Notes: generated from the letters alone by a model not told the origin. Shown: positions 55,701 to 62,889, numbered from the stretch's first letter. The stretch: DNA of 64,000 nucleotides from Dactylosporangium vinaceum (GCF_019904175.1 NZ_CP061913.1:8184001-8248000), one strand, 5' to 3'. Numbers and translations: made by a program.

Positions 55701-56000
55701 CTCGACTCGCCGCTTGTCGTCCTCTCCGCCTGCCACAGCGGTGCCGGCCCGGTCACCGGCGACGGCGTGCTCGGCGTGAGCCGGGCGTTCCTCGTCGAGG
55801 GGGCGGGCGCGCTGCTGCTCACCCAGCACCGCGTGGTCGAGGAGGCCGCCCTGGGGCTGGCGTACGGGTTCCTCGAGCGCTGGCGGGCCGGGGCGCGCAC
55901 CGACGAGGCGTTGCGCGCCGCGCTGTGCGACCTGCTCGCCGACTTCGCCGACGACACCGCGATGTGGCTGCCGTTCACGCTCTACGGGACCGGAGACTGA
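52758..56000 (+). CDS. CHAT-domain (caspase-like) protease with helical repeats
   Basis: A 1080-residue protein. Residues 1 to about 110 and 150-290 are strand-rich domains of unknown type; about 380-780 are helical, TPR-like (ALRFLGQDLAVAGRAAEAAP, ALEFYDALVGLLLQLGAVEE). The C-terminal about 280 residues are a CHAT domain with catalytic His945 in VVFLATHAEA and Cys992 in LVVLSACHSGAG, followed by DGVLGVSRAFLVEGAGALLL. Both catalytic residues are present, so the protease should be active. CHAT proteases occur in defence and toxin-like conflict systems. The ATG at 52758 is used; GTG 52755 is equally possible. It is followed 3 bp later by a partner gene. Confidence 0.93.
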   Translation: MGRGPQGRVRLAVSSVEVLEPVRPGAGFRLSGSARLTRVVRNVVDGMELAWWADGRVQPFAPSTFAGRWVRGGGVFRFTAAAGHPSGVWDTFDGVVLDGEPVVHIVHVLGARAVVAYVRAVCTVLGDDPGAWGEPELPDGALPNAAPESALDVDFPFYRVAGTTERGLALAGRLVLSPHEGGRFGFTLGCRDEAGSAIVLWNGRDLERAGHVRGARISVTARREGLPDFSVDGRRIRFDEASLDFGFEPGEHRVGGVLTLGDELRLPFAGVLRGRDVQRLRERIARPDAAGPWVAMLGAAGAVGGPARPGAPGPALVMTGPDTVARLAPALDLLVGVGRVDGGAGFQAWRRAADRYPIQDFDLDDRDALRFLGQDLAVAGRAAEAAPLMRRAAALLAGGEPDPIGLALLLNHQVNVAFATRDYPGLLEHLRAAVVMRGRLSSAAMVQDAIRPIARTLEQAHDVLGSFAAYLEAAAQRAPAGVAAAYPPLTTAVRESLDLLAELHRRADGPASGPDPEDAAAIGALADGLARAPQTLSALADRALAGGAGAVAAVAHLVAARDRLIGMFANGRFAAAAPGAIEDAEARFLDAVHRDAAAVPGLDLLLRVQMETGVAVHSAAFQVAESSRYLTRADPLAALADRRGGNRDGAARLAGYVEQWRGLLDQDRDRILAVEGALEFYDALVGLLLQLGAVEEALVAAELARARATADLLGAPDAAAPAPGVAEIRATVARLGHCAVEYFVRPDELVTWVIRPDGEIRCHRHPVPTGPLRDAVAELDRLIERRTGCAAGEVAAVEAAITGLLDRLGEHVWRPVAPLLPDHGPVTVIPHLFLLRVPFAALPDRAGGRLIERRALTTVPALSLVDRLLDRRRPDARAGGLLALVDPEPMPKPGLAPLAWTRRHFGDVAALFPAAGRDVRTGAAASYAALREAGPAAGVVFLATHAEAADGARPAAESYVALAPSDAHDGRLGLDDIAGLGLDSPLVVLSACHSGAGPVTGDGVLGVSRAFLVEGAGALLLTQHRVVEEAALGLAYGFLERWRAGARTDEALRAALCDLLADFADDTAMWLPFTLYGTGD

Positions 56001-56003
56001 CCC

Positions 56004-56726
56004 TTGATCGAGATCCCCGGCGGACCACTGCCCGACGACGCCGTCGCCGGGCACGAGACGCTGTACTCGCAGAGCCAGACCCTGGGCCCGGACGGCCGCC
56101 CCCGGCTGACCGCCGAGGGTGGGGTGCGGTTCGGCCGACCGGCCGTGTACCCCCTCACCCGCAACGACCTGACCGCCATGACCAGGCGCCGCCCCGACCT
56201 CGACGGCCGCGCGTTCGACATCGTCGAGTTCCCGTTCGACCTCGACCCGCTGCCGGGCCGGCGCCAGTACGCCCGGGCCGACTACGTCGTCACCGTGACC
56301 ACGGCCGGCGTGGTCGCCCGGAGCCTGTGGCCGGCCGACGTCTCCGGCCCGGCCGACGTCGACCGGGCCCGCGTCTTCTCCGTCGGCGCCGACCTCGCGT
56401 TCGCCGGCCGGGCGGACCCGGACGGTCCGACCTTCCGGTACCGCGACCTCGAACCGGTCATCACCACCCGCGGCCTCGGGCAGAGCCTGTTCGGCTGGGC
56501 GTTCCACGCGCCACCCGGCCGCCCGCTGGCCACGAGCAGCCGCAGGGTGTTCGCCCTGCTGGAGCGCGCCCACGACGAGCCGGACCTGACCGGCACCCTG
56601 TTCGTCAGCACCCACGTCCACCGCCGGACCCTGCCCAGCGCCGGCCCGGTCGAGGCCCACACCCGCACCCGCCCGTTCCGCCTGGACACCGCCTACGGCA
56701 CCTTCACGCTCGCCGAGCCCACCTGA
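56004..56726 (+). CDS. Hypothetical protein, partner of the CHAT protease
   Basis: A 240-residue protein of no family known to me, 3 bp downstream of the CHAT gene. It starts with TTG 56004, with GGAG 9 nt upstream. Visible are ADYVVTVTTAGVVARSLWPA, a Gly/Phe-rich LGQSLFGWAFHAPPGRPLAT, and two His- and Arg-rich stretches (TLFVSTHVHRRTLPSAGP). No signal peptide, membrane helix or zinc motif. Being co-transcribed it may be a substrate, activator or regulator of the protease; this is inference. Confidence 0.72.
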   Translation: MIEIPGGPLPDDAVAGHETLYSQSQTLGPDGRPRLTAEGGVRFGRPAVYPLTRNDLTAMTRRRPDLDGRAFDIVEFPFDLDPLPGRRQYARADYVVTVTTAGVVARSLWPADVSGPADVDRARVFSVGADLAFAGRADPDGPTFRYRDLEPVITTRGLGQSLFGWAFHAPPGRPLATSSRRVFALLERAHDEPDLTGTLFVSTHVHRRTLPSAGPVEAHTRTRPFRLDTAYGTFTLAEPT

Positions 56727-56789
56727 CCGTCGGCACCACCCATTGCCGCGATCGCCCGGCCGCCGGCCCACCGCTGCTGACGAGCGCCG

Positions 56790-57929
56790 CTACCCGGCGG
56801 TGGCGTGGCTGACGAGCCAGGGGCCGACGGTGTCGACGCTGCGGTCGATGATGCCCAGGTGGTCGGTGGCGGCCACGACGCCGGTGGTCGCCAGTGGGGC
56901 GTGGGCGGCCCACGCGGTCACCTTCGCGGCGTCGAAGACCTCGTCGTCGGCGCCGATCCAGACGCCGACGGGCTGGGGCGTGCGGGCGAGGACGGTGGCG
57001 CTGTCGCCGGCGTCCTGGGCCAGCGCCATCGCGGGGGTGTAGCGGCTCACCAGGCCGGCTCGGTCGATCTCCTCCTGGGTGTAGGCGAAGCTCACCGCGT
57101 AGGTGTGGGCGTCGAGCAGGCCGTTGCTCAGGACGTCGGCGATCAGCACCCGGTGGCTGAGGGTCACGAAGTTGGCGGCGCCGGACCGGCGTTCGGTGCC
57201 GGAGTGCAGGCCGAAGTCGGGGGCGAGGTAGACGTAGCCGGCGAGGTCCCGGGCGATGCGGTCCTCGCTGTTGAGGACCAGCCCGGCCCCGGCGGAGTGG
57301 CCGCCGGCGAACTCGGGCAGCGCCGGGTGGGCCCGCTTCACGAACGCCACCGCGGCCTGCGTGTCCGCGAACATGCGCCGCGGGCTGGGGGCGTCGCCCC
57401 GGCGGCCGCCGGACCGGCCGTGGCCGCGCATGTCGAAGAGGTAGGTGGCGATCCCGTACCGCGCGGCGAGCTGCCGGCCGAAGTCGAGGTAGCCGGCGCC
57501 CGCGTTGGCCCCGGAGCCGTGGTAGAACACGAGCGTGGCCACCGGATCGGCCGGGATGTCGGCGAAGTAGGCGAGCTTCGTCCCGTCCGACGCCGTGAGG
57601 TAGCCGGTCGGCTCCGGCTCGCCCGGTGTGCGGGCGCTCTGCGCGTTGCTGAGCCCCGAGGCCGCGGCCGACGCCGGGAGGTCGGGCGGCACCAGCGCCA
57701 CCGCGACCGCCAGGCCGGTCAGGACGGCCAGGAGCGCGGCGGTGACGGCCACCGCCCGCCCGCCGCTGCGGCGTCGCCGCCACACCAGGACCCAGCTCAG
57801 CAGCCCGGCGGCGACCAGCGCCACGCCGAGCCCGGGCACCGGAGTATCGGCCTGCGGGCCGAGCTCGACGGTGCCGCCGACGACGAGGGCGTATCCGGCG
57901 AGTGTCGCAAGGACCCGGGCGGCGCTCAC
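56790..57929 (-). CDS. Membrane-anchored alpha/beta hydrolase
   Basis: A 379-residue protein with about three N-terminal membrane helices (VLATLAGYALVVGGTV, GLGVALVAAGLLSWVLVW, AVAVTAALLAVLTGLAVAVA) and an extracytoplasmic alpha/beta-hydrolase domain. The oxyanion segment VFYHGSGANAG, FDMRGHGRSGG, and the nucleophile elbow GGHSAGAG are visible, and a His in ATDHLGIID completes a plausible triad. A monoacylglycerol-lipase or thioesterase-like activity is likely. GTG 57929 overlaps the PadR stop (GTGA). Confidence 0.88.
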   Translation of the reverse strand: MSAARVLATLAGYALVVGGTVELGPQADTPVPGLGVALVAAGLLSWVLVWRRRRSGGRAVAVTAALLAVLTGLAVAVALVPPDLPASAAASGLSNAQSARTPGEPEPTGYLTASDGTKLAYFADIPADPVATLVFYHGSGANAGAGYLDFGRQLAARYGIATYLFDMRGHGRSGGRRGDAPSPRRMFADTQAAVAFVKRAHPALPEFAGGHSAGAGLVLNSEDRIARDLAGYVYLAPDFGLHSGTERRSGAANFVTLSHRVLIADVLSNGLLDAHTYAVSFAYTQEEIDRAGLVSRYTPAMALAQDAGDSATVLARTPQPVGVWIGADDEVFDAAKVTAWAAHAPLATTGVVAATDHLGIIDRSVDTVGPWLVSHATAG

Positions 57930-58483
57930 TGCGCGCTCCGGCGGCGCAGCTCGGCCTCGAGCGAGTCGCACCAGTCGATCGCCGCCTGCGCGAAGCCGAT
58001 GCCGTGGCCGCGGATGAAGTCCGGGGTCGGCAGCGCCGCGGCCCGCTCCAGCGCGCTCCAGCCGGCGGCCGGCGTGACCGCCTCCAGGTGCTCGCGGAAC
58101 TCGCGGAAGTACTGCCGCCGCTCGGCGACGAGCCGCAGCGCCTCCCCCGGATCGAGCTGCGCCGCGAACAGGATCTTCACCAGGTTCTCGTCGCGGATCT
58201 GCAGCGGCGCCGACGGTGCGCGCACCCAGTCCAGCAGCGCCCGGCGGCCCTGCGCGGTCAGCCGCCACACCTGTCGCGCCCGCGGCCCGCCGCCCTCGTC
58301 CACGGCCTCGATCAGCCCGCCGGCGGCGAGCAGCTTGAGCTGGGGATAGAGCTGGCCGTCGCTGACCCCCCAGAAGTACGAGACGGCCCGCCGGGCCGCC
58401 TCGCGGATCTCGTAGCCGGACCGCGGATGGGCGGCCAGGAACCCCAGAATCGTCCGCCCGGTGGGCGTCACCTCGTCGACCAC
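57926..58483 (-). CDS. PadR-family transcriptional regulator
   Basis: A 185-residue regulator with the PadR winged helix (TPTGRTILGFLAAHPRSGYE, SDGQLYPQLKLLAAGGLIEA) and a C-terminal helical Vir-like domain (FREFREHLEAVTPAAGW). PadR proteins bind as dimers and release DNA on binding ligands such as phenolic acids or drugs. GTG 58483 is chosen because of AGGGG 9 nt upstream; it follows twin palindromes that look like its own operator. It overlaps the hydrolase start, so it controls a two-gene operon. Confidence 0.93.
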   Translation of the reverse strand: MVDEVTPTGRTILGFLAAHPRSGYEIREAARRAVSYFWGVSDGQLYPQLKLLAAGGLIEAVDEGGGPRARQVWRLTAQGRRALLDWVRAPSAPLQIRDENLVKILFAAQLDPGEALRLVAERRQYFREFREHLEAVTPAAGWSALERAAALPTPDFIRGHGIGFAQAAIDWCDSLEAELRRRSAQ

Positions 58484-58494
58484 GACGCTAACCC

Positions 58495-58520
58495 CTCTGC
58501 CAGAGCTATCTCTGCCAGAG
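58495..58520. promoter_or_regulatory. PadR operator: two copies of the palindrome CTCTGCCAGAG
   Basis: CTCTGCCAGAG occurs at 58495-58505 and 58510-58520. Each is an 11-bp near-perfect palindrome (5-bp arms around one base), 15 bp apart centre to centre, ending 12 bp before the PadR start. This is a typical autoregulatory arrangement; identity as PadR site is inference from place and symmetry. Confidence 0.75.
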
Positions 58521-58584
58521 ACATTACGGCCGCAGACCACGCCGCGGCGACCACTGGCCGATAGCCGACAGCGGTGCCGGGCGC

Positions 58585-59553
58585 TCAGCGCCCGGCGGAC
58601 CCGTCGATGGCCGCCCGCAGCTGGGCCGGGGGCATGCTGCCGGGGGCGGCGCCCCGGGTGGCGGCCTCGATGACCAGGCGGCGGGCGGTCTCGTTGGCCG
58701 GGGCCGGGGTGTCGTGCAGGCGGCCCAGCAGGACGATCTCGCCGTTGAGGTAGTCGGCCTCCACCTCGCCGGTCGCGCGGGCCAGGCTCTGCCAGGTCGA
58801 GCCGCCGCCCCGCTCCTGGCCGGCCACCGGAACCAGCTGCAAGAGGTCACCGCGGCGTTCCCGGTCCTCGGCCGCGCTGGCGTATTCGATGCCGGCCGCG
58901 CGCAGGACCGCCTCGCCCTCGGCCCGCAGGAGCGCGGCCAGCTCGTCGGCCGCCTCGGACCGGCCGCACAGCGCCTCGACGGCGTTGCCCAGGTTCATCA
59001 GGAGCTTGGTGTACTTGCGGCGCATGATGTCCGGGCGGGCCTCGCAGACGAAGCCGGCCTCGACGAGGTGGGCGGCGATCGCCTCGGCGCGCGGGTCGAC
59101 ACCGCCCGGGATGCGGCCTATGTCGAGGATGCCGGGGATCGGCGCGCACTGGGCCACGACGACACCGGGCTCGAGGTGGGCGGACGGCAGCATGACGCAG
59201 ACGCCGTACACGTCGGGGAACAGGCGCAGCGCGGCGCGCTCGTTGGCGACGCCGTTCTGCAGGCACACCACCGGCGTGTCGCGGGGCAGCCGGGTCAGGA
59301 GCGACTCGGTGGAGTTGCTCTTCACGGCCAGCACGGCCACGTCGCCGGCGCGCCAGTCCACCTCGGCCGGCGTGGCGAACGCCGGGAGGTGGTGGCGGGA
59401 GTCGCCGCCCGCCTCACGCAGCAGCAGACCGTCGCGGCGGATCGCCTCCAGGTGGGCGCCGCGGGCGACAAGGGCGACGGCCGCGCCCGCGCCGGCCAGG
59501 CGGCCCGCGACGACACCGCCGACCGCGCCCGCTCCAATGATCACGAATCGCAC
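58585..59553 (-). CDS. Ketopantoate reductase-like (ApbA/PanE) NAD(P)H-dependent reductase
   Basis: A 322-residue Rossmann-fold protein with the N-terminal dinucleotide motif IIGAGAVGGVVAGRL, the KSNSTESLL and LQNGVANE contacts, the catalytic-lysine helix RRKYTKLLMNLGNAVEAL, and a helical C-terminal domain. It is longer than E. coli PanE and may reduce a different 2-oxo acid. GTG 59553 has a TACGGT box 7 nt upstream. A BlaI-like site lies 38 bp upstream of the start. Confidence 0.9.
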   Translation of the reverse strand: MRFVIIGAGAVGGVVAGRLAGAGAAVALVARGAHLEAIRRDGLLLREAGGDSRHHLPAFATPAEVDWRAGDVAVLAVKSNSTESLLTRLPRDTPVVCLQNGVANERAALRLFPDVYGVCVMLPSAHLEPGVVVAQCAPIPGILDIGRIPGGVDPRAEAIAAHLVEAGFVCEARPDIMRRKYTKLLMNLGNAVEALCGRSEAADELAALLRAEGEAVLRAAGIEYASAAEDRERRGDLLQLVPVAGQERGGGSTWQSLARATGEVEADYLNGEIVLLGRLHDTPAPANETARRLVIEAATRGAAPGSMPPAQLRAAIDGSAGR

Positions 59554-59560
59554 GCCCCCG

Positions 59561-59566
59561 ACCGTA
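59561..59566 (-). promoter_or_regulatory. Candidate -10 box (TACGGT) for the reductase gene
   Basis: TACGGT on the minus strand is 7 nt before GTG 59553; the BlaI-like site at 59591-59607 would cover the -35 region. Confidence 0.45.
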
Positions 59567-59590
59567 CCCACTCCGCCGGCCGGTTCCACA

Positions 59591-59607
59591 TACGACGGCG
59601 ACTCGTA
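59591..59607. promoter_or_regulatory. BlaI-like operator site 1
   Basis: TACGACGGCGACTCGTA: TACGA and TCGTA are exact reverse complements around 7 nt. It lies between the divergent reductase and acidic-protein genes. Confidence 0.65.
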
Positions 59608-59644
59608 GCGGCCGGGCGTGCTGGCACGAATGGGGGATCTCTTC

Positions 59645-59661
59645 TACGAGTCTGCCTAGTA
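59645..59661. promoter_or_regulatory. BlaI-like operator site 2
   Basis: TACGAGTCTGCCTAGTA: TAC(G/T)A-N7-T(A/C)GTA with one mismatch between the arms. It is 49 bp upstream of the ATG at 59710 and overlaps its likely promoter. Confidence 0.65.
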
Positions 59662-59709
59662 GGTTGCTCACCAACAGCAGGGACCACACCCGGGAAAGAG
59701 GATACGGCG

Positions 59710-60099
59710 ATGAGCGAGTACGGCGAGTTCTCGATGGGCCAGGAGTCGGGCGAGCTCGAGCAGCTGCACCAGGCCACCGGCGGCGAGCAGGACTACCAGT
59801 CGCAGTTCGGCGTGTACGAGGCCGACCACAACGCGGCCGAGTCGACCGACTTCGAGACCGGCAGGCACGTCGAGTTCGAGGGCGCGGACGGCTCGCGGTT
59901 CGAGTCGACCGACTTCACCAACTACTCTCACGACGCCGAGGAGTCCGACCACGTGTTCGCCGCCCAGGGCGGCGAGTCGATGCACAGCGCCGAGTTCTCC
60001 GAGCTCGACGCGCTGCGCGCGCAGTTCGGCACCAGCTTCGCGCAGGGCACCCGGCTCAGCACGGGCGACGGCCCGGACCTGTCGATCGCGTCCAGCTGA
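59710..60099 (+). CDS. Small acidic hypothetical protein
   Basis: A 129-residue protein rich in Glu, Asp, Ser and Gln with no signal peptide or membrane helix. It holds an imperfect internal duplication (AAESTDFETGRHVEFEG and GSRFESTDFTNYSHDA), and no basic patch. AGAGGA lies about 8 nt before the ATG. BlaI-like sites lie 49 bp before its start and 10 bp after its stop. It is probably a member of the local BlaI regulon; function unknown. Confidence 0.75.
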   Translation: MSEYGEFSMGQESGELEQLHQATGGEQDYQSQFGVYEADHNAAESTDFETGRHVEFEGADGSRFESTDFTNYSHDAEESDHVFAAQGGESMHSAEFSELDALRAQFGTSFAQGTRLSTGDGPDLSIASS

Positions 60100-60108
60100 G
60101 GGGTTCAC

Positions 60109-60125
60109 TACGACGGACGCTAGTA
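60109..60125. promoter_or_regulatory. BlaI-like operator site 3
   Basis: TACGACGGACGCTAGTA matches the pattern TAC(G/T)A-N7-T(A/C)GTA. It lies in the gap between the acidic-protein and M56 genes, next to a TACTCT box pointing rightward, and before a long inverted repeat. Confidence 0.6.
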
Positions 60126-60138
60126 GTACTCTGTGGCT

Positions 60139-60193
60139 CGGCCGCGCCGGCAGGAATGCCCAACTACCCCTTGGTCGGACGCCGGCGCGGCCG
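60139..60193. terminator. Long inverted repeat between acidic-protein gene and M56 gene
   Basis: CGGCCGCGCCGGC (60139-60151) and GCCGGCGCGGCCG (60181-60193) pair perfectly, 13 bp, around a 29-nt loop. It lies between convergent genes and could end both transcripts, or form the body of a short RNA from the TACTCT box. A start ATGCCCAACTAC in the loop has only an overlapping AGGA site and is not taken as a gene. Confidence 0.6.
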
Positions 60194-60208
60194 TGATGCG
60201 CGAAAAGC

Positions 60209-61144
60209 CTACAAAACCAGGAACGTCCGCTCCAGTACCGCCAGCAGCGGCGGAGTCGTCACCCCGCCCGCACAGAGCGTGGCGACGGCGGCCCGCTGCA
60301 GCAGCGACAGGGGCCGCGGCGGGTCCAGCAGGCGGTGCATGCGCTCGAGGGCGTCGCCGCCGTCGAGGGCCAGGTCCGGCGCCGGGCCCGGCGAGCCGGC
60401 CAGCGCGACGAGCGCGCGGGCGAGGTCGAGGCGCTCGGCGGTGCGGGCCGCGGTGTCGTCGGCGCACATCTCGACCAGGCGGTCCACCTGGCGCGCGCCC
60501 AGCCGGAAGCACACGGCCCCCGGGAACGCCTGCGCGAGCATGCGCATCCACCGGGTCGCCTCGAAATGGCGGCCTTCGTGGTGCCCGCGCTCGTGGGCGA
60601 GTACCGCTGAAAGCTCCTCGGCCTGCAGACGGTCCACGGCGGCCGACGTGATGACGATGTCGGCCGGGCGGCCGGGCAGCCGCGGGCCGGGGACCAGGTA
60701 GGCCGCCGGCTCCGGGTGGGTCACCACCGTCGCGCCGGGCACCGCGTGGCTCGTCCCGGCCGCCCGCACCAGCAGCCGCAGCCGGCTGCGCAGCGAGCGG
60801 TGCGTCGTGTAGAGCCGGGCGGTGCTCAGGCCCAGCCGGGCGCCGAGCAGCACCAGTGCGGCCAGGCCGGCCAGCGCGATGGCCCGGGCCCGGCGGTCCT
60901 GGCGGCCCAGGAGCGCGTCGAGGCAGAAGTGCCAGGCGCCGGCCGCGAGGTCGTGGGCGCAGTCCCAGTACAGCACCAGCGTCAGCCCGGCCAGCAGCGC
61001 CGACAGCAGCACGCCCGCGCTCAGGGCCAGCCAGGCGACAACGCCGAGCCGGGGCGAGCGGGCCACCCAGCCCGCCGCGGCCAGCCGGGGCGCCGCGACC
61101 AGGGCGAGCGCGGTGCCGAACGCGACGAGCAGCAGCGGGCTCAT
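60209..61144 (-). CDS. M56-family (BlaR1-like) zinc metallopeptidase
   Basis: A 311-residue membrane protein with four or more helices and the zinc motif HExxH in LAHERGHHEGRH near residue 185, with a further ligand region EMCADDTAAR. Members cleave partner repressors; BlaR1 does so after sensing beta-lactams, but this protein has no penicillin-binding sensor domain. It overlaps its blaI-type neighbour by ATGA and probably cleaves it. Ends 15 bp from a large inverted repeat. Confidence 0.92.
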   Translation of the reverse strand: MSPLLLVAFGTALALVAAPRLAAAGWVARSPRLGVVAWLALSAGVLLSALLAGLTLVLYWDCAHDLAAGAWHFCLDALLGRQDRRARAIALAGLAALVLLGARLGLSTARLYTTHRSLRSRLRLLVRAAGTSHAVPGATVVTHPEPAAYLVPGPRLPGRPADIVITSAAVDRLQAEELSAVLAHERGHHEGRHFEATRWMRMLAQAFPGAVCFRLGARQVDRLVEMCADDTAARTAERLDLARALVALAGSPGPAPDLALDGGDALERMHRLLDPPRPLSLLQRAAVATLCAGGVTTPPLLAVLERTFLVL

Positions 61145-61512
61145 CGCCCGCCGATCCGGCGCTCGAACGTGCTCAGCGCGGCCCGCAGCGCCGCCGCCTC
61201 GTCGAGCGTCATCCTCCCGACGAAGTGCGTGAGCGCCTCGAGCCGGTCACCGCTGTCGACGAGGGCCTCGTGCATCGTCCGGGCGACGTACTGGTCGCGG
61301 GTGAGCGCGGGGACGTACCGGTAGGCCCGGCCGTCCGGCTCGCGGGTCAGCCAGCCCTTGCGGAACAGGGTGTCCAGGACCGTCATCACCGTGGTGTACG
61401 CCAGGTCGCGGTGCCACCGCAGCTCGCTCATCGCCTCCCGGACGGTGGTCGGGCGGTCCCGCCGCCACAGCAGCTCCATCAGCGCCGCTTCCAGTTCACC
61501 GAACCCCTGCAC
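61141..61512 (-). CDS. BlaI/MecI/CopY-family repressor
   Basis: A 123-residue winged-helix protein (ELEAALMELLWRRDRPTTVR, LAYTTVMTVLDTLFRKGWL) with a dimerising C-terminal helix region. BlaI repressors bind TACTAC-like dyads and lose binding when cut by an M56 protease, here the downstream gene (4-bp overlap). GTG 61512 has GGAGG 5 nt upstream. The operator at 61529-61545 and three similar sites nearby form its probable regulon. Confidence 0.93.
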   Translation of the reverse strand: MQGFGELEAALMELLWRRDRPTTVREAMSELRWHRDLAYTTVMTVLDTLFRKGWLTREPDGRAYRYVPALTRDQYVARTMHEALVDSGDRLEALTHFVGRMTLDEAAALRAALSTFERRIGGR

Positions 61513-61528
61513 GCGCCCTCCCCAGTTT

Positions 61529-61545
61529 TACTAGCGCGAATCGTA
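61529..61545. promoter_or_regulatory. BlaI-like operator site 4 (autoregulatory)
   Basis: TACTAGCGCGAATCGTA fits TAC(G/T)A-N7-T(A/C)GTA and overlaps the likely -10 of the blaI-type gene (TAGTAA on the minus strand), 17 bp before its start. Confidence 0.7.
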
Positions 61546-61662
61546 CCGATGTCCGCCGTTTCGGGCAGTCGGCCGCCTCGCCGTTTTTCGCGGCTGCTGC
61601 TCGCGGCCGAGCGCCGGGCCACATGCTGGGAAGTGGCTACCGCCCGGGCCGCCGGGCCGCCG

Positions 61663-61668
61663 TAGGGT
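61663..61668 (+). promoter_or_regulatory. Candidate -10 box (TAGGGT) for the aminotransferase gene
   Basis: TAGGGT is 6 nt before ATG 61675, with no ribosome-binding site. Confidence 0.45.
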
Positions 61669-61674
61669 GCGTGC

Positions 61675-62889
61675 ATGCAGGTGACTCAGTCCGCGAAGCT
61701 GGCCAACGTCTGTTACGACATCCGCGGACCGGTCATGGCCGCCGCCAAGCGCATGGAGGCCGACGGCCACCACATCCTGAAGCTCAACATCGGCAATCCG
61801 GCGCCGTTCGGCTTCGAGGCGCCGGAGGAGATCCTGCAGGACGTCATCCTGAACCTGCCCGCGGCGCACGGCTACGGCGACTCGAAGGGCCTGCTGTCGG
61901 CCCGGCGCGCGGTGGTGCAGTACTACCAGCAGAAGGACGTCACAGGGGTCGACATCGAGGACGTGTACCTCGGCAACGGCGTCTCCGAGCTCATCGTCAT
62001 GGCGCTGCAGGCGCTGCTCGACAACGGCGACGAGGTGCTGATCCCCTCCCCCGACTACCCGCTGTGGACCGCGTCGGTCTCGCTGTGCGGCGGGCGGCCC
62101 GTGCACTACCTGTGTGACGAATCCAACGAGTGGATGCCCGACGTCGACGACATCGCGGCCAAGGTCACATCGCGCACCAAGGCGATCGTCGTGATCAACC
62201 CGAACAACCCGACGGGCGCCGTGTACAGCCGGGCGATGCTGGAGCGGATCGCCGAGGTCGCCCGCCGGCACAACCTGATCGTCTTCTCCGACGAGATCTA
62301 CGACAAGATCCTCTTCGACGGCGCCACCCACGTCTCCACGGCCGCCGTCGCGCCGGACCTGTTCTCGATCACGTTCAACGGGCTGTCCAAGGCGTACCGG
62401 GTCGCCGGCTTCCGCACCGGCTGGATGGTGCTGGCCGGGCCGAAGTCGCACGCGACCTCGTACATCGAGGGGCTCGACGTGCTCGCCAACATGCGGCTGT
62501 GCCCCAACGTCCCGACGCAGCACGCGGTGCAGACGGCGCTGGGCGGCTACCAGTCGATCAACGACCTGGTCCTGCCGGGCGGGCGCCTGCTGGCGCAGCG
62601 CGACATCGCCTGGGAGATGCTCAACGCCATCCCCGGCGTCTCGTGCGTGAAGCCCCGGGGCGCGCTCTACATGTTCCCTCGCCTTGATCCCGAGGTGTAC
62701 CCGATCAAGGACGACCTGCGGTTCGCGCTGGACTTCCTGAAGTCGGAGAAGGTCCTGGTCGTGCAGGGCACCGGCTTCAACTGGCACCACCCGGACCACT
62801 TCCGCATCGTCACGCTGCCGCGGGTGGCCGACCTGCAGGATGCGGTGGCCCGCCTCGGGCGCTTCCTCGCCACCTACGTCCAGGACTGA
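61675..62889 (+). CDS. PLP-dependent aminotransferase (AlaA-like, class I/II)
   Basis: A 404-residue aminotransferase: LKLNIGNPAPFGF, GYGDSKGLLSARRAVVQYY, the substrate/PLP loop INPNNPTGAVYS, and PLP lysine in NGLSKAYRVAGFRTGW, all typical of the alanine/aspartate subgroup close to E. coli AlaA. It probably makes alanine from pyruvate and glutamate. It starts at ATG 61675, 6 nt from TAGGGT (leaderless). No regulator is adjacent. Confidence 0.93.
   Translation: MQVTQSAKLANVCYDIRGPVMAAAKRMEADGHHILKLNIGNPAPFGFEAPEEILQDVILNLPAAHGYGDSKGLLSARRAVVQYYQQKDVTGVDIEDVYLGNGVSELIVMALQALLDNGDEVLIPSPDYPLWTASVSLCGGRPVHYLCDESNEWMPDVDDIAAKVTSRTKAIVVINPNNPTGAVYSRAMLERIAEVARRHNLIVFSDEIYDKILFDGATHVSTAAVAPDLFSITFNGLSKAYRVAGFRTGWMVLAGPKSHATSYIEGLDVLANMRLCPNVPTQHAVQTALGGYQSINDLVLPGGRLLAQRDIAWEMLNAIPGVSCVKPRGALYMFPRLDPEVYPIKDDLRFALDFLKSEKVLVVQGTGFNWHHPDHFRIVTLPRVADLQDAVARLGRFLATYVQD

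Noticed and set aside
52743..56771. Minus-strand open frame of 1342 codons opposite the CHAT gene
   Set aside because: Reads as Arg/Gly/Pro/Gln-rich filler with no recognisable domain, while the plus strand shows the CHAT catalytic pair.
60155..60230. Small gene starting ATGCCCAACTAC inside the hairpin loop
   Set aside because: The only AGGA site touches the start codon, and the frame continues into antisense of the M56 gene; a terminator explains the DNA better.
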